Below, piece by piece: positions 42,513 to 52,312 of a DNA stretch of 64,000 nucleotides. The notes under the pieces are model-generated. The model worked only from the letters and a program-made list of their open reading frames with translations. It had not been told where the DNA came from and searched no databases. This DNA comes from Burkholderia guangdongensis (GTDB taxonomy: Bacteria > Pseudomonadota > Gammaproteobacteria > Burkholderiales > Burkholderiaceae): positions 62,001 to 126,000 of the forward strand of contig NZ_JACBNX010000006.1 in assembly GCF_013403875.1 (NCBI RefSeq). The letters run 5' to 3'. A program made the translations under genes and the position numbers. The stretch's first letter is position 1. Every line of letters begins with the position of its first letter.

Positions 42513-43355
42513 ATGACTATTACGGTTCGCGGTGTGAACTATCAGGAGAACCTGAAAAACGACATGGGGCTGGAGTTCTACGACCTCAGCCATCCGTGGG
42601 GCCTCGGCCAGCCGTGCTGGCCGTACTTCGAGGACGTCAAGATCGAGCGCCTTCACAACATGGCGAAGTCCGGCGTACTGACCCAGCGCATCACGACCGT
42701 GATGCACTCGGGCACCCACATCGATGCGCCCGCTCACGTGGTCGAAGGCACCCCGTTCATGGACGAAGTACCGCTGCCGTATTTCTTCGGCACCGGCGTG
42801 GTGGTGTCCATTCCGAAAGGGAAATGGGAAGTCATCACCGCGGAGGATCTTGAAAAAGCGAGCCCGCAGATCCGCGAAGGCGACATCGTCATCGTCAACA
42901 CCGGGTGGCACAAGCACTACAGCGACAGCCGCATGTACTACGCGTACTCGCCCGGCTTCTACAAGGAAGCCGGCGAATGGTTCGCGAAGAAGAAAGTCAA
43001 GATGATCGGCACGGACACCCAGGCGCTCGATCATCCGCTCGGCACCGCGATCGGGCCGCATGGCCCCGGCTGGCCCAACGGCCTGCTCCCGCAAGTGAAC
43101 CTGGAATACGAACGCGAGACGGGCCGCAAGGTCATCGAGGACTTTCCGGACTGGGAGCCGTGCCACCAGGCAATCTTGAGCGCCGGCATCTGCGGCATCG
43201 AGAACGTCGGCGGCGAGATCGACAAGGTGACCGGCAAACGCGTGACGTTCGCAGCGTTCCCATGGCGCTGGACGCAGGGCGACGGTTGCATCGTTCGCCT
43301 CGTGGCCATCGTGGACAAGAGCGGTCAATACCGCATCGAGAACGGAGAAGCCTGA
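42513..43355 (+). CDS. Cyclase-family metal-dependent hydrolase (kynurenine formamidase-like)
   Basis: 280 aa. The metal-binding motif HSGTHIDAPAH spans residues 65-75, with His65, His69, Asp71 and His75 as in the HxGTHxDxPxH signature of kynurenine formamidase and isatin hydrolase. It probably hydrolyses an amide, lactone or lactam. AAGGAG precedes the ATG at good distance. It is the first gene of a rightward operon that also encodes a BKACE enzyme and an ABC importer. The substrate is not evident. Confidence 0.85.
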   Translation: MTITVRGVNYQENLKNDMGLEFYDLSHPWGLGQPCWPYFEDVKIERLHNMAKSGVLTQRITTVMHSGTHIDAPAHVVEGTPFMDEVPLPYFFGTGVVVSIPKGKWEVITAEDLEKASPQIREGDIVIVNTGWHKHYSDSRMYYAYSPGFYKEAGEWFAKKKVKMIGTDTQALDHPLGTAIGPHGPGWPNGLLPQVNLEYERETGRKVIEDFPDWEPCHQAILSAGICGIENVGGEIDKVTGKRVTFAAFPWRWTQGDGCIVRLVAIVDKSGQYRIENGEA

Positions 43356-43357
43356 CC

Positions 43358-43705
43358 ATGCACGTCACGCGTTTCGGCGAGGCCGCGCCCTATGCGGCCC
43401 CCAACCACTACGACATGCGTTCCCTGCGCCTGCAGGGATTCATGCCCGGTGGTCCGGAAAAATTCTGGGTCGGCCTGTCGCATTTTCTGCCGGGCGGTGG
43501 AGCGGGTCCGGACAGCTCACCCCTGGAGAAGGTGTACGTGGTCCTCGCCGGCGCGATGACGGTCAAAACCGCCGAAAAGGAAGTGGTGCTTGGCCCATTC
43601 GACAGTTGCGCCATTCCCGCGGACGAGATACGCGAGGTCAAAAATCACGGGAATGAAGTCGCGACGATGATCGTCGTCATGCCTTATGCGGAGGCAACAG
43701 CATGA
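43358..43705 (+). CDS. Small cupin-domain protein
   Basis: 115 aa single cupin barrel. The first cupin motif is degenerate (GLSHFLPGGGAGPDSSPLEKVYVVLAG), lacking the usual HxH pair, while the second motif region FDSCAIPADEIREVKN is present. Loss of the paired histidines suggests weak or no metal binding, so it may be a binding or isomerase-like protein rather than a dioxygenase. It starts 2 nt after the cyclase stop and overlaps the SDR start (ATGA). Confidence 0.78.
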   Translation: MHVTRFGEAAPYAAPNHYDMRSLRLQGFMPGGPEKFWVGLSHFLPGGGAGPDSSPLEKVYVVLAGAMTVKTAEKEVVLGPFDSCAIPADEIREVKNHGNEVATMIVVMPYAEATA

Positions 43706-44505
43706 ACCCGGACTGGTTGAAGGATCCACGCTCGCTCTTCGACATCCGCGACAAAGTCGCTGTCGTGACGGGTGCATCGGGCGCATTCGGAAGTCTTGCG
43801 GCAAAAGTGCTTGCCGGTGCGGGGGCAAGACTCGTTCTGGCCGCCGGAAACGAAAGTACCGTCGCACAGACAGCTTCGGAGTGCAGAGCACTCGGTGCGG
43901 AAGTCCATATCGTCGCGCGCAGGCCCAACACGGAAGCCGACTGCGAAGCGGTGATGGACGCGGCGTTGACGGCCTACGGCGCGTTGGACATTCTCGTCGT
44001 GGCATCAGGCATGAACGATCCGTGCCCGATCACCGACATGTCGCCCGAGCGCTTTGACGCGGTGATGGACGGTAACGTCACGGGCGCCTGGCTGCTTTGC
44101 CGGGCGTTTGGCCGGCGCGCCATCCTGCGCGGTACGAAGGCAAAGGTCGTTCTGGTTTCCTCCGCACGCGGCAAGCTCGGGCATCCGGCGGGATATTCGG
44201 CCTATTGCGCATCGAAGGCCGCGACGGACGGCTTGACCCGAGCGTTGGGCTGCGAGTGGGGAAAGCATGGCATCACCGTGAACGCGATCGCGCCCACGGT
44301 GTTTCGCTCGCCGCTGACCGCGTGGATGTTCGAGGACAACGAGAAGGCCAACAAGGTGCGCGCGGATTTTCTGGCGCGCGTGCCGCTGGGGCGTCTCGGT
44401 GAACCGGAAGACCTCGCCGGCCCGCTTCTGTTCCTTTGTTCCCGCGCGTCGGATTTCCACACGGGCCATACCGTGTATGCCGACGGCGGCTATACGGCCG
44501 GGTGA
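43702..44505 (+). CDS. SDR-family dehydrogenase
   Basis: 267 aa classical SDR with GASGAFG near residue 24 and an intact YCASK catalytic pair following the serine of VSSARGK. The NNAG motif is replaced by ASGMND, which is unusual. It probably oxidises a hydroxyl of the substrate or an intermediate. Its ATG overlaps the cupin stop, and it lies 8 nt before the 3-hydroxyacyl dehydrogenase gene. Confidence 0.88.
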   Translation: MNPDWLKDPRSLFDIRDKVAVVTGASGAFGSLAAKVLAGAGARLVLAAGNESTVAQTASECRALGAEVHIVARRPNTEADCEAVMDAALTAYGALDILVVASGMNDPCPITDMSPERFDAVMDGNVTGAWLLCRAFGRRAILRGTKAKVVLVSSARGKLGHPAGYSAYCASKAATDGLTRALGCEWGKHGITVNAIAPTVFRSPLTAWMFEDNEKANKVRADFLARVPLGRLGEPEDLAGPLLFLCSRASDFHTGHTVYADGGYTAG

Positions 44506-44513
44506 GGCAATCC

Positions 44514-45419
44514 ATGGAAAAAATCGCGGTCATCGGTGCGGGGCTGATGGGGCAAGGCATTGCGCAGGTCTTTGCGCTGGCCGGGCATCTAGTCAAGGTT
44601 CACGACGTTCAGCGTGCCGCGCTGGACAGCCTGCGCTCGCGCACCGAACGAAACCTCGTGGACCTCGGGCAGGACGAGCGCGCCGCACAACGAATCGCGC
44701 CTGTTTCCGACCTGCGCGAAACGGTATGCGATGCCGATGCCATTTTCGAGGCAGGCCCGGAGGATCTTGCGTGGAAACAGGCATTGTTCGGTCAGCTCGA
44801 GCGGCTCGCTCCCGCGGACGCCCTTCTGGCAAGCAATACGTCGGCGATCCCGATCACCAGAATCATGGAGCGGCTGGTATCGGGACACCGCGCGCTGGGC
44901 ACTCACTGGTGGAACCCGCCCTATCTGGTCCCGCTCGTCGAAGTCATCAAGACGCCGGATACGGACGCAGCGCACGCGCACCGGATGTGTGATCTGTTGG
45001 CGCGCGCGGGCAAGACGCCCGCGATGGTGGAAAAGGACATCGCCGGTTTCATCGGCAATCGGCTCCAGCATGCGCTCTGGCGCGAGGCGATTTCATTGGT
45101 CGCCAACGGTGTCTGCGACGCACGAACGGTCGATACCGTCGTCAAGGCCAGCTTCGGTCGCCGTCTGCCGGTGCTGGGTCCGCTCGAGAATGCGGATCTG
45201 GTCGGCACCGACCTCACGCTTGCCATCCATCGCGTCCTCCTGCCCGACATCGAAAGCCACGCCGGCCCTTCGCCCTACCTCGAATCGCTGGTCCGGGAAG
45301 GCCGGCTCGGCATGAAAACCGGCGAGGGATTCCGGCGCTGGCCCCAGGAAGAGCAGGATTCGCTTCGCGCCCGGTTACTGGCGCATTTGATCGAGATGAA
45401 CGCGGCTGAAAACCGCTGA
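44514..45419 (+). CDS. 3-hydroxyacyl-CoA/3-hydroxy acid dehydrogenase
   Basis: 301 aa with the Rossmann motif GAGLMGQG at residues 8-15, the SNTSAIPIT serine motif and the THWWNPPYLVPLVEVI motif containing the catalytic His. The last is closer to the carnitine dehydrogenase / lambda-crystallin branch than to FadB. It would convert a 3-hydroxy acid to the 3-keto acid that the following BKACE enzyme cleaves; that dehydrogenase-BKACE logic is known for carnitine breakdown. It lies 11 nt before the BKACE gene. Confidence 0.88.
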   Translation: MEKIAVIGAGLMGQGIAQVFALAGHLVKVHDVQRAALDSLRSRTERNLVDLGQDERAAQRIAPVSDLRETVCDADAIFEAGPEDLAWKQALFGQLERLAPADALLASNTSAIPITRIMERLVSGHRALGTHWWNPPYLVPLVEVIKTPDTDAAHAHRMCDLLARAGKTPAMVEKDIAGFIGNRLQHALWREAISLVANGVCDARTVDTVVKASFGRRLPVLGPLENADLVGTDLTLAIHRVLLPDIESHAGPSPYLESLVREGRLGMKTGEGFRRWPQEEQDSLRARLLAHLIEMNAAENR

Positions 45420-45430
45420 GAGGGAAAACC

Positions 45431-46369
45431 ATGGCAAAAAAATCCAGCAAGGTCATCATCACCTGCGCGGTGACGGGTGCGATCCATACGCCATCCATGT
45501 CGCCGCATTTGCCTTTGACCCCGGAGCAGATCGCACAACAGGCGCTCGACGCAGCCGAAGCCGGCGCCGCCATCCTGCATTTGCATGCCCGCGATCCGCA
45601 CGACGGCCGCCCCAGCGCCGACCCGAACGTATTCGCCGACATTCTCGTCCCGATCAAGGCCGGCACGGACGCAGTGATCAACATCACGTCGGGCGGATCG
45701 ACGAAGATGACGCTTGAAGAACGTCTCGCGCCGCCGCTGCGCTTCAAGCCGGAGATGGCGTCGTTGAACATGGGATCGATGAATTTCTCGATCCATCCCG
45801 TCGCAAGCAAAATCAAGGACTGGAAATACCCGTGGGAAAAACCCTACGTGGAAGGAACGGAGGACATCATCTTCCGGAACACGTTCCGCGACATCCGCCA
45901 CATCCTTCGCGAACTCGGCGACGGCTGCGGTACGCGCTTCGAATTCGAATGCTACGACGTGGGTCACCTCTATAACCTGGCGCACTTTGTCGACGCTGGC
46001 CTGGTCAAACCGCCGTTCTTCATTCAGACGATCTTCGGCGTGCTGGGCGGGATCGGCCCCGACCCGCAATGCGTGACCTTCATGCGGGACACGGCAAACC
46101 GCCTTTTCGGCGATAGTTATCAATGGTCGGTGCTCGCGGCGGGCCGTCACCAAATGAGTCTGCTGACGCATGCCGCGGTCATGGGCGCCAACGTGCGCGT
46201 CGGCCTGGAAGACAGTCTTTACCTCGGCCGTGGGCAGATGGCGGAGAGCAACGCGGCCCAGGTGCGGAAGATCCGGCGGATCCTCGACGAACTCGGCCTT
46301 GACGTCGCGACGCCCGCCGAAGCGAGAGACATGCTGCAGCTCAAAGGCGCGGACGCGGTGGCCTTCTGA
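45431..46369 (+). CDS. Beta-keto acid cleavage enzyme (BKACE, DUF849)
   Basis: 312 aa. The zinc-binding HLHARD motif places His50 and His52, and a glutamate lies in the GLEDSLYL segment near residue 257, as in 3-keto-5-aminohexanoate cleavage enzyme. The family condenses a beta-keto acid with acetyl-CoA to give acetoacetate and a new CoA ester. The residues around the substrate carboxylate pocket do not reveal the side chain. GAGGGAAAACC precedes the ATG. A 97-nt gap to the transporter follows. Confidence 0.9.
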   Translation: MAKKSSKVIITCAVTGAIHTPSMSPHLPLTPEQIAQQALDAAEAGAAILHLHARDPHDGRPSADPNVFADILVPIKAGTDAVINITSGGSTKMTLEERLAPPLRFKPEMASLNMGSMNFSIHPVASKIKDWKYPWEKPYVEGTEDIIFRNTFRDIRHILRELGDGCGTRFEFECYDVGHLYNLAHFVDAGLVKPPFFIQTIFGVLGGIGPDPQCVTFMRDTANRLFGDSYQWSVLAAGRHQMSLLTHAAVMGANVRVGLEDSLYLGRGQMAESNAAQVRKIRRILDELGLDVATPAEARDMLQLKGADAVAF

Positions 46370-46466
46370 CAGCGAAGCCTCGAACGAGATAGCGCTGACG
46401 TCACGCTGATTCGCGGAACTTGAAATACCGGAAGCGGAACGATTCAAAAGAATACTGGAGACACAA

Positions 46467-47663
46467 ATGATTAGGATGACAAAATTAAAGCATGCGATGG
46501 CGGCGGCGCTCGTTCTTGCGTCGGCGGGCCAGGCCCTTGCCGCCGACGACATCGTCATCGGCGCGTCTTTGCCGCTGTCCGGTCCGCTCGCTGGTTTCGG
46601 CGCCTATCAGAAGTGGGGCTATGAGACCGCGATCAACGATGTGAACAAGAACGGCGGCATCGACGTCGGCGGCGTCAGGCACAAGGTCAAGCTCGTCATC
46701 CGCGACGACAAGACGGATCCCAATTCGACCGCGAGCAATACCGAAACGCTGATCTCCCGGGACGGTGCGGTCGCGATGCTCGGTTCGTGCACGCCGGCGC
46801 TCGTCAACGCCGGCGCGCTCGTCGCCGAGCGCCGGAAGGTGCCGATCGTGTCCGGCTGCGATCCGCTGGGCGCGTTCAAGTCCGTACGCCAATGGAAATA
46901 CGCGTGGGACATCTTCTTCGACGAGGGCGATCTGGGCACCGCCCCGTTCCGCATGCTCGCGGATTACCGGCTGGAAACGAACAAGAAGATCGCCATCTTT
47001 TCGGATAATGGTCCGGACGGCAAAGTGGTCGGCGGCCTGATCTGGCCGAATGCGGCCAAGCAAGGCGGATTCACCGTCGCCCAGCAGAACACGTTTCCCG
47101 TGGACGCCCAGCAGTTCACGTCGATGATCGGCGAAGCCAAGGCCGACGACGCGCATATCGTCCTGGTGGACGCGATTCCGCCGCAGGCGATCGCGATGCG
47201 CAAGCAGATGGTCTCCGCCGACTTCCAGCCAAAGATTCTGGTGATGGAAAAAGGCGCCGAGCCGGAGCAGTTTGCCCGCGCGCTCGGCAAGTTGTCGGAC
47301 GGCATCCTGGTGGGCGGCTATTGGGATCCCAGCTTCCCGTATCCCGGCGCGGCGGATCTCGGCAAGCGCTTCGAGTCCGAAATGAAGCAGACCCAAAGTC
47401 AGCACATCGCGGACTCGTACACGGCCGCGCAGGTTCTCCTCGATGCCATTTCGAAAGCGGGCAGCGTGGACCGCGACAAGATCAACGATGCGATCGGGAA
47501 AACGAACAAGACATACGTCGTCGGGCCGGTCGCGTTCGACGCCGCGCATACGTCGCGAATCCCGATCGCAGTCATGCAGTGGCAAGACGGCAAGGCCGTG
47601 ACCGTCTGGCCCAAAGACAGGGCAAACGGGAAGCCGATCTTTCCGCTGCCTGCCGCCCGCTAA
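46467..47663 (+). CDS. ABC transporter periplasmic substrate-binding protein (branched-chain amino acid type)
   Basis: 398 aa. The signal peptide ends near GQALA at residue 25, followed by the LivJ-like fold start DIVIGASLPLSGPLAGFG. GGAG precedes the ATG. Proteins of this family in catabolic operons often bind aromatic or phenolic acids rather than leucine; the operon context favours that here. It is encoded upstream of both permeases and the double ATPase, so the importer is complete. Confidence 0.9.
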   Translation: MIRMTKLKHAMAAALVLASAGQALAADDIVIGASLPLSGPLAGFGAYQKWGYETAINDVNKNGGIDVGGVRHKVKLVIRDDKTDPNSTASNTETLISRDGAVAMLGSCTPALVNAGALVAERRKVPIVSGCDPLGAFKSVRQWKYAWDIFFDEGDLGTAPFRMLADYRLETNKKIAIFSDNGPDGKVVGGLIWPNAAKQGGFTVAQQNTFPVDAQQFTSMIGEAKADDAHIVLVDAIPPQAIAMRKQMVSADFQPKILVMEKGAEPEQFARALGKLSDGILVGGYWDPSFPYPGAADLGKRFESEMKQTQSQHIADSYTAAQVLLDAISKAGSVDRDKINDAIGKTNKTYVVGPVAFDAAHTSRIPIAVMQWQDGKAVTVWPKDRANGKPIFPLPAAR

Positions 47664-47683
47664 CGCATGACAGGAGAACAGTC

Positions 47684-48571
47684 ATGTCAGGATTCTCATT
47701 GCCGGATCTCTCCGTCGTCACGAGCAGCCTCGCGTCAGGCCTGCTGCTCGGCGGCATGCTCGCGTTGACCGCGTTGGGCCTGTCGATTGCGTTGGGCGTC
47801 ATGAAGCTCGTCAACCTTGCGCATGGCGAGCTGCTCGTGGGAGGCGCCTATCTCGGCTACTTCCTGACTCACGTGGCCGGCGTGGATCCGCTGCTGGGGT
47901 TGCCGCTCGTGGCGCTTGCGGCAGCGGCCATCGCCCTGCCGTTTCATCGCGTGCTGATCCGGCCGCTTGCGGGTAAAGGCATGGAAGCGCCGATGATGAC
48001 GATGTTCGGCGTCTCGATCATCTTGCAGAACCTGTATCTGCTCGCCTTCAGCGCGGATACGAGAGCGATCGAGACGCCCTACGCCGCGCACCCGCTGCGG
48101 ATCGGCCCCATCACGGTTCCCGAGATATACGCGATCGGTTTCGCCGTGTCGGTGCTGCTTGCGCTGAGCGTGCATGCCCTCATTACCCGGTCGGCGTTTG
48201 GCCGGGACTTGCGCGCGGCCGCCACGGATCCGACGGCGGCGGCGGTCATGGGTGTCGACGTCGGCCGCGTGCATGCGCTGACGTTCGCGCTCGGGGCCGC
48301 CTGCGCCGCGATGGGCGGCGTCCTGATCGGAACGGCGTTCTCGTTCACGCCCAGCACCGGCTCGACCTATTTGCTCATGAGCTTCGCCGTGGTGGTGATG
48401 GGGGGCATCGGCAATATCTTCGGCACGCTCGTCGCCGGGATCACGCTGGGTCTTCTTCAAAGCGTCGGCGCGCTGCTGTTCGGCGACGGCTACCGCGACC
48501 TGGTCGGGTTGGTTCTCTTTCTGCTCGCCCTGACGCTGCGGCCGCAGGGCATGGTTACCGGAGTTCGGTGA
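47684..48571 (+). CDS. ABC transporter permease (LivH type)
   Basis: 295 aa with about eight hydrophobic segments and the LivH signature LALTALGLSIALGVMKLVNLAHGEL near the N-terminus. It forms half of the inner-membrane channel with the LivM-type protein. CAGGAGAA precedes the ATG at 47684. The stop overlaps the next gene's start by 1 nt (TGATG). Confidence 0.9.
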   Translation: MSGFSLPDLSVVTSSLASGLLLGGMLALTALGLSIALGVMKLVNLAHGELLVGGAYLGYFLTHVAGVDPLLGLPLVALAAAAIALPFHRVLIRPLAGKGMEAPMMTMFGVSIILQNLYLLAFSADTRAIETPYAAHPLRIGPITVPEIYAIGFAVSVLLALSVHALITRSAFGRDLRAAATDPTAAAVMGVDVGRVHALTFALGAACAAMGGVLIGTAFSFTPSTGSTYLLMSFAVVVMGGIGNIFGTLVAGITLGLLQSVGALLFGDGYRDLVGLVLFLLALTLRPQGMVTGVR

Positions 48572-49566
48572 TGGCTCAAATGACAAACGATTCCGTTTCA
48601 CGAGAACAGTCCCGACACCCGCAGCCCACGAGGCGGTATTCCGCCACCGCGGATGCCATGCCGATCCTGGTCGCCGGCGCACTTCTGCTGGCGGCCGCCA
48701 TCGTGGTTCCCCGCATGGGTGATTACGCGCTCGAAATCGGCTTTCGCCTGTTGTTGCTGATCGCGATTGCCGAGGCGTGGAACCTGATGGCCGGCTACGG
48801 CGGCCTGGTGTCGCTCGGCACCGCGGCATTTTTTGGCGCGGGCGCCTATGCACTGACGGGTCTCGTCAACGTCATGGGGCTCCCGTTCCTGGCCGCCCTG
48901 CCGCTGACCGGACTGGTCGGCGCAGGTCTCGCCATCGCGGTCTCGCGCGCGGTGTTCCGCTTGCGGGGACTGTACTTCACCGTGGGCACGCTTGCGCTTG
49001 CCGAGGCGCTCCGCCTGTTCATGATCAACTACAGCGGATTCGGCGGCGCGTCGGGGATTTTCCTGGCGAAGGATACGCCGGGATTACGCACCCTGTTTCT
49101 GATGTCGATCGGCCTGCTCGTCGTGACCGTCGTCGCCATGGATCTCGCGACGCGCTCCCGGTTTTCGATCCTGTTGCGCGCGGTGCGCGACGACGAGGAT
49201 GCGGCGGCCCAGATGGGCGTGCGGACGTTCCGAATCAAACTGGCCGCTTTCGTCGTATCCAGCTTCCTGACGAGCGTGGCCGGCGGCCTTCAGGCGCTGA
49301 AACTGGGCACCGTGGAGCCATACGGCGCATTTGGCGTGCAATGGACGGTCAGCGCGTTGTCGATCGTCATCATCGGGGGCCAGGGATTGCGCGCAGGCCC
49401 CGTCATCGGCGCGCTCTTCGTGGTCACGCTGGGCGAGTTGCTCGCGGACTGGCCTGCCCTGCATCTGGCGCTCACGGGCGCCATCCTCATCCTGGTCATT
49501 CGCTTTGCGCCACAAGGCCTGGCCGGCGTCGGACAGACGATTTTCAAAGGCAGGGCCAAATCATGA
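48571..49566 (+). CDS. ABC transporter permease (LivM type)
   Basis: 331 aa with a 35-residue polar N-terminus followed by about nine hydrophobic segments. LivM motifs AEAWNLMAGYGGLVSLG and GVRTFRIKLAAF are present. It is the partner of the LivH-type permease. ATG at 48571 overlaps the previous stop; its own stop overlaps the ATPase start (ATGA). Confidence 0.9.
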   Translation: MAQMTNDSVSREQSRHPQPTRRYSATADAMPILVAGALLLAAAIVVPRMGDYALEIGFRLLLLIAIAEAWNLMAGYGGLVSLGTAAFFGAGAYALTGLVNVMGLPFLAALPLTGLVGAGLAIAVSRAVFRLRGLYFTVGTLALAEALRLFMINYSGFGGASGIFLAKDTPGLRTLFLMSIGLLVVTVVAMDLATRSRFSILLRAVRDDEDAAAQMGVRTFRIKLAAFVVSSFLTSVAGGLQALKLGTVEPYGAFGVQWTVSALSIVIIGGQGLRAGPVIGALFVVTLGELLADWPALHLALTGAILILVIRFAPQGLAGVGQTIFKGRAKS

Positions 49567-51110
49567 GCAACGCACGTCCATTGCTGGAAGCAACGGATCT
49601 CGTCAAACGCTACGGCGGCCTCGTCGCCACGGACAACGTGTCGTTGACGATCAACGCGGGAGAAATCGTCGGCATCGTCGGTCCCAACGGCGCAGGCAAA
49701 TCCACCCTGATCGGTCTTCTGGGCGGCGCCGTCCGCGCCGACGGCGGATCCGTCAGGCTCGACGGCCGCGACATCACCACGCTCGGGGCGGCGGAGCGCG
49801 CACGATTGGGCATCGGCCGGACGTATCAGATCCCGCGACCGTTCCTGAACGTCACGGTGCGGGAGAACCTGCTCGCGGCGCGTTACAGCCTTGATTCGTT
49901 TTCCACGAAACACGAGGCGATCGACGCTTGCGACCGCATTCTCGAGCGGACCGGATTGCTCGACGTGGCGGATCTGCCGGCACGGCAACTGCCGCTCCTG
50001 CGCCGCAAGCGACTTGAAGTTGCGCGGGCGCTGGCGCTCGAGCCCAAACTTCTGCTGCTGGACGAAGTCGGCGCCGGTCTGGTCGACAGCGAAATCACCG
50101 AACTCATCGACCTGATCCAGTCGCTGCGGCACGAAGTCCAGGGGATGATCATCATCGAGCACGTGCTTCGGATCGTTCGCGAATGCTGCCAGCGCCTGGC
50201 CGTGCTCAATTTCGGCCGCACGTTTGCGGAGGGCCCCACGCAAGCGGTCCTGACCAGCGACGAAGTCGCCGCCGTGTACCTCGGCACCGCGCATGCGCAC
50301 GGCAAGGGTTCGGCCGACGCGGCTGCCAGTCGATCGGCAGCGTCACCTCATCCGGGCGACGTCGGGCGTGACCGTCCGGTCGAACCAGCGCGGTCGGTTC
50401 CTGTGCTGGAACTCAGGGGAATCCATGCCGGCTACGGGCAGGCGCGCGTCCTCAATGGCATCGATCTCAAAGTGAACAACGGCGAAGTCATCGCGGTTCT
50501 GGGCACCAACGGTGCCGGCAAGACGACGCTCGCGAATGTCATTTCGGGCATCGTTCGTCCGACGGCCGGGGAAGCCCGGATCGATGGCCAGGCCGTCAAC
50601 GACGACGGCCCCCATCGCATCGCGGCATTGGGACTCTCTCAATGCATGGAGGGCCGTCGCATCTTCGGCTCGCTGTCGGTCGAAGAAAATCTCATGCTTG
50701 CGGCACGACGGGTGTCGGCGAAGGAGATCCGGGAGCGCCTTGATTACGTGTACGGCATATTTCCCGATCTGCAAGCTCGCAGGAGAAATTCGGGCACGTC
50801 GATGTCGGGTGGCCAGCAGCAAATGCTGGCCATCGGTCGCACGCTGATGGCGCGACCGCGCCTGATCGTGTTCGACGAAATCAGCCTTGGCCTTGCCCCG
50901 GTGATGATGGACCGGCTTTACCACACGCTTCGCACACTCAAGGCGTCCGGCTTGACGATGCTGATCGTCGAGCAGGACGTCGAACGCGCGCTCGACCTCG
51001 CCGATCAAGTGCACGTCATGGAGCACGGGCGCTTCGCGCTGTCCGGGCCAACCGCCTCGATTCGTCACGATCCACGCCTGCGCCACCTTTATATCGGGAC
51101 CGCGGACTGA
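49563..51110 (+). CDS. Fused double ABC ATPase (LivG-LivF)
   Basis: 515 aa. The LivG-like half (1-245) has Walker A GPNGAGKS at 40-47 and Walker B LLLLDEV at 163-169, but the signature loop reads LPLLRRKR (143-150) instead of LSGGQ. A 35-residue linker follows (245-280). The LivF-like half (281-515) has Walker A GTNGAGKT at 314-321 and a normal MSGGQQQ. LivG and LivF are normally separate proteins. A heterodimer with one degenerate ATP site is the expected result. The ATG overlaps the permease stop. Confidence 0.9.
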   Translation: MSNARPLLEATDLVKRYGGLVATDNVSLTINAGEIVGIVGPNGAGKSTLIGLLGGAVRADGGSVRLDGRDITTLGAAERARLGIGRTYQIPRPFLNVTVRENLLAARYSLDSFSTKHEAIDACDRILERTGLLDVADLPARQLPLLRRKRLEVARALALEPKLLLLDEVGAGLVDSEITELIDLIQSLRHEVQGMIIIEHVLRIVRECCQRLAVLNFGRTFAEGPTQAVLTSDEVAAVYLGTAHAHGKGSADAAASRSAASPHPGDVGRDRPVEPARSVPVLELRGIHAGYGQARVLNGIDLKVNNGEVIAVLGTNGAGKTTLANVISGIVRPTAGEARIDGQAVNDDGPHRIAALGLSQCMEGRRIFGSLSVEENLMLAARRVSAKEIRERLDYVYGIFPDLQARRRNSGTSMSGGQQQMLAIGRTLMARPRLIVFDEISLGLAPVMMDRLYHTLRTLKASGLTMLIVEQDVERALDLADQVHVMEHGRFALSGPTASIRHDPRLRHLYIGTAD

Positions 51111-51177
51111 CCACCACCAGAACCCGCCTTATCGGCAATGACGACGCAACCAACCACATAAAACAGGAGACAAGGTA

Positions 51178-52299
51178 ATGAGGAAAATCATCGCAGCAAT
51201 CGCAGGTTCGACCGTCTGCGTCGCCGCGCACGCGCAGAGTGCCGTCACGCTATTCGGCTTTCTCGACGCCGGCGTGACCTACGTCAGCAACCAGGGCGGA
51301 CACGGCAACGTGATGATGGAGACCGGCAATTTTGCTCCCAACCTGTTCGGCGTGAAGGGAGCCGAAGATCTGGGCGGCGGCACCAAGGCGATCTTCATGC
51401 TGGAAAATCAATTCGATCTTGCAAACGGCTCCACTATTCCCGATGCCGGCTCCCTCTTCGGGCGGCAGGCCTGGGTGGGGTTGTCGAACGCGCAGTTTGG
51501 CGATCTCACTTTAGGCAACCAGCAAGACTTCATGTGGGAATCCCTGCTGTTCGGTGGATTTCACGACCGCAATGGCGGATTTGATGGAGCGCTGCCCTAC
51601 GGCGGGCTGTACAACTTCCGGCAAGGGCCGTTCTCTGCGCTTGGCATTCCTAACAATCCGACAGGTTCGTTCGATTTCGACCGGGTGGCGGGCTCGGCGC
51701 GCGTTGCAAACTCGGTCAAGTACAAATCGCCGGATTTTCATGGCTTCACTTTCGGTGCGTTGTATGGGTTTGGCGGGGTTGCCGGCGACATTTCTTCCGG
51801 GAGTTCCGTGAGCTTCGGCGCGAATTATTCGCATGGGCCCTTCGCGATCGGCGCCGCGTACACGGAGGTGAAATATCCTCAAATGAACAACGGGCACGAT
51901 GGCATCCGCAACTACGGCGCAGGCGCGCATTACGATTTCGGCAGCGTGCTCGCCAGCATACTCTATACGAACACGAAGAACACCATGACCGGCGCCCGGA
52001 TCGACGTGGGCCAGATCGGCGCGAACTGGTTTATTTCGAATGCCTGGACGCTCGGGGGCAACTACGAGTACATGAAGGGTAATGCCACGTTGCAGAATAA
52101 CAAGGCGCATCAGGTCACCGCATCACTGATGTACTGGTTTTCGAAGCGCACGTCGGTTTATGTGGAGGGGGTCTATCAACGCGCTTCCGGGGACAACCCC
52201 GCAACGGGTGCGTGGATCAACGGACTCATCGGGCCTGCGGCCGCCTCGAGCAGTCACTCCCAGGCGCTCGGGTGCCTGGGCGTGACCACGTTGTTCTGA
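51178..52299 (+). CDS. OmpC-like outer-membrane porin of the second catabolic locus
   Basis: 373 aa. The signal peptide is probably cut after AHA at residue 19, followed by QSAVTLFGFLDAGV and the usual GVKGAEDLGGG strands, ending in TTLF with the terminal Phe. A cysteine near the C-terminus (ALGCLG) is unusual for porins. AACAGGAG precedes the ATG. Its place directly after the ABC importer suggests it is the outer-membrane entry for the same substrate. It is only moderately similar to the porin at 11394. Confidence 0.9.
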   Translation: MRKIIAAIAGSTVCVAAHAQSAVTLFGFLDAGVTYVSNQGGHGNVMMETGNFAPNLFGVKGAEDLGGGTKAIFMLENQFDLANGSTIPDAGSLFGRQAWVGLSNAQFGDLTLGNQQDFMWESLLFGGFHDRNGGFDGALPYGGLYNFRQGPFSALGIPNNPTGSFDFDRVAGSARVANSVKYKSPDFHGFTFGALYGFGGVAGDISSGSSVSFGANYSHGPFAIGAAYTEVKYPQMNNGHDGIRNYGAGAHYDFGSVLASILYTNTKNTMTGARIDVGQIGANWFISNAWTLGGNYEYMKGNATLQNNKAHQVTASLMYWFSKRTSVYVEGVYQRASGDNPATGAWINGLIGPAAASSSHSQALGCLGVTTLF

Positions 52300-52312
52300 C
52301 CAGGAGAAGACG

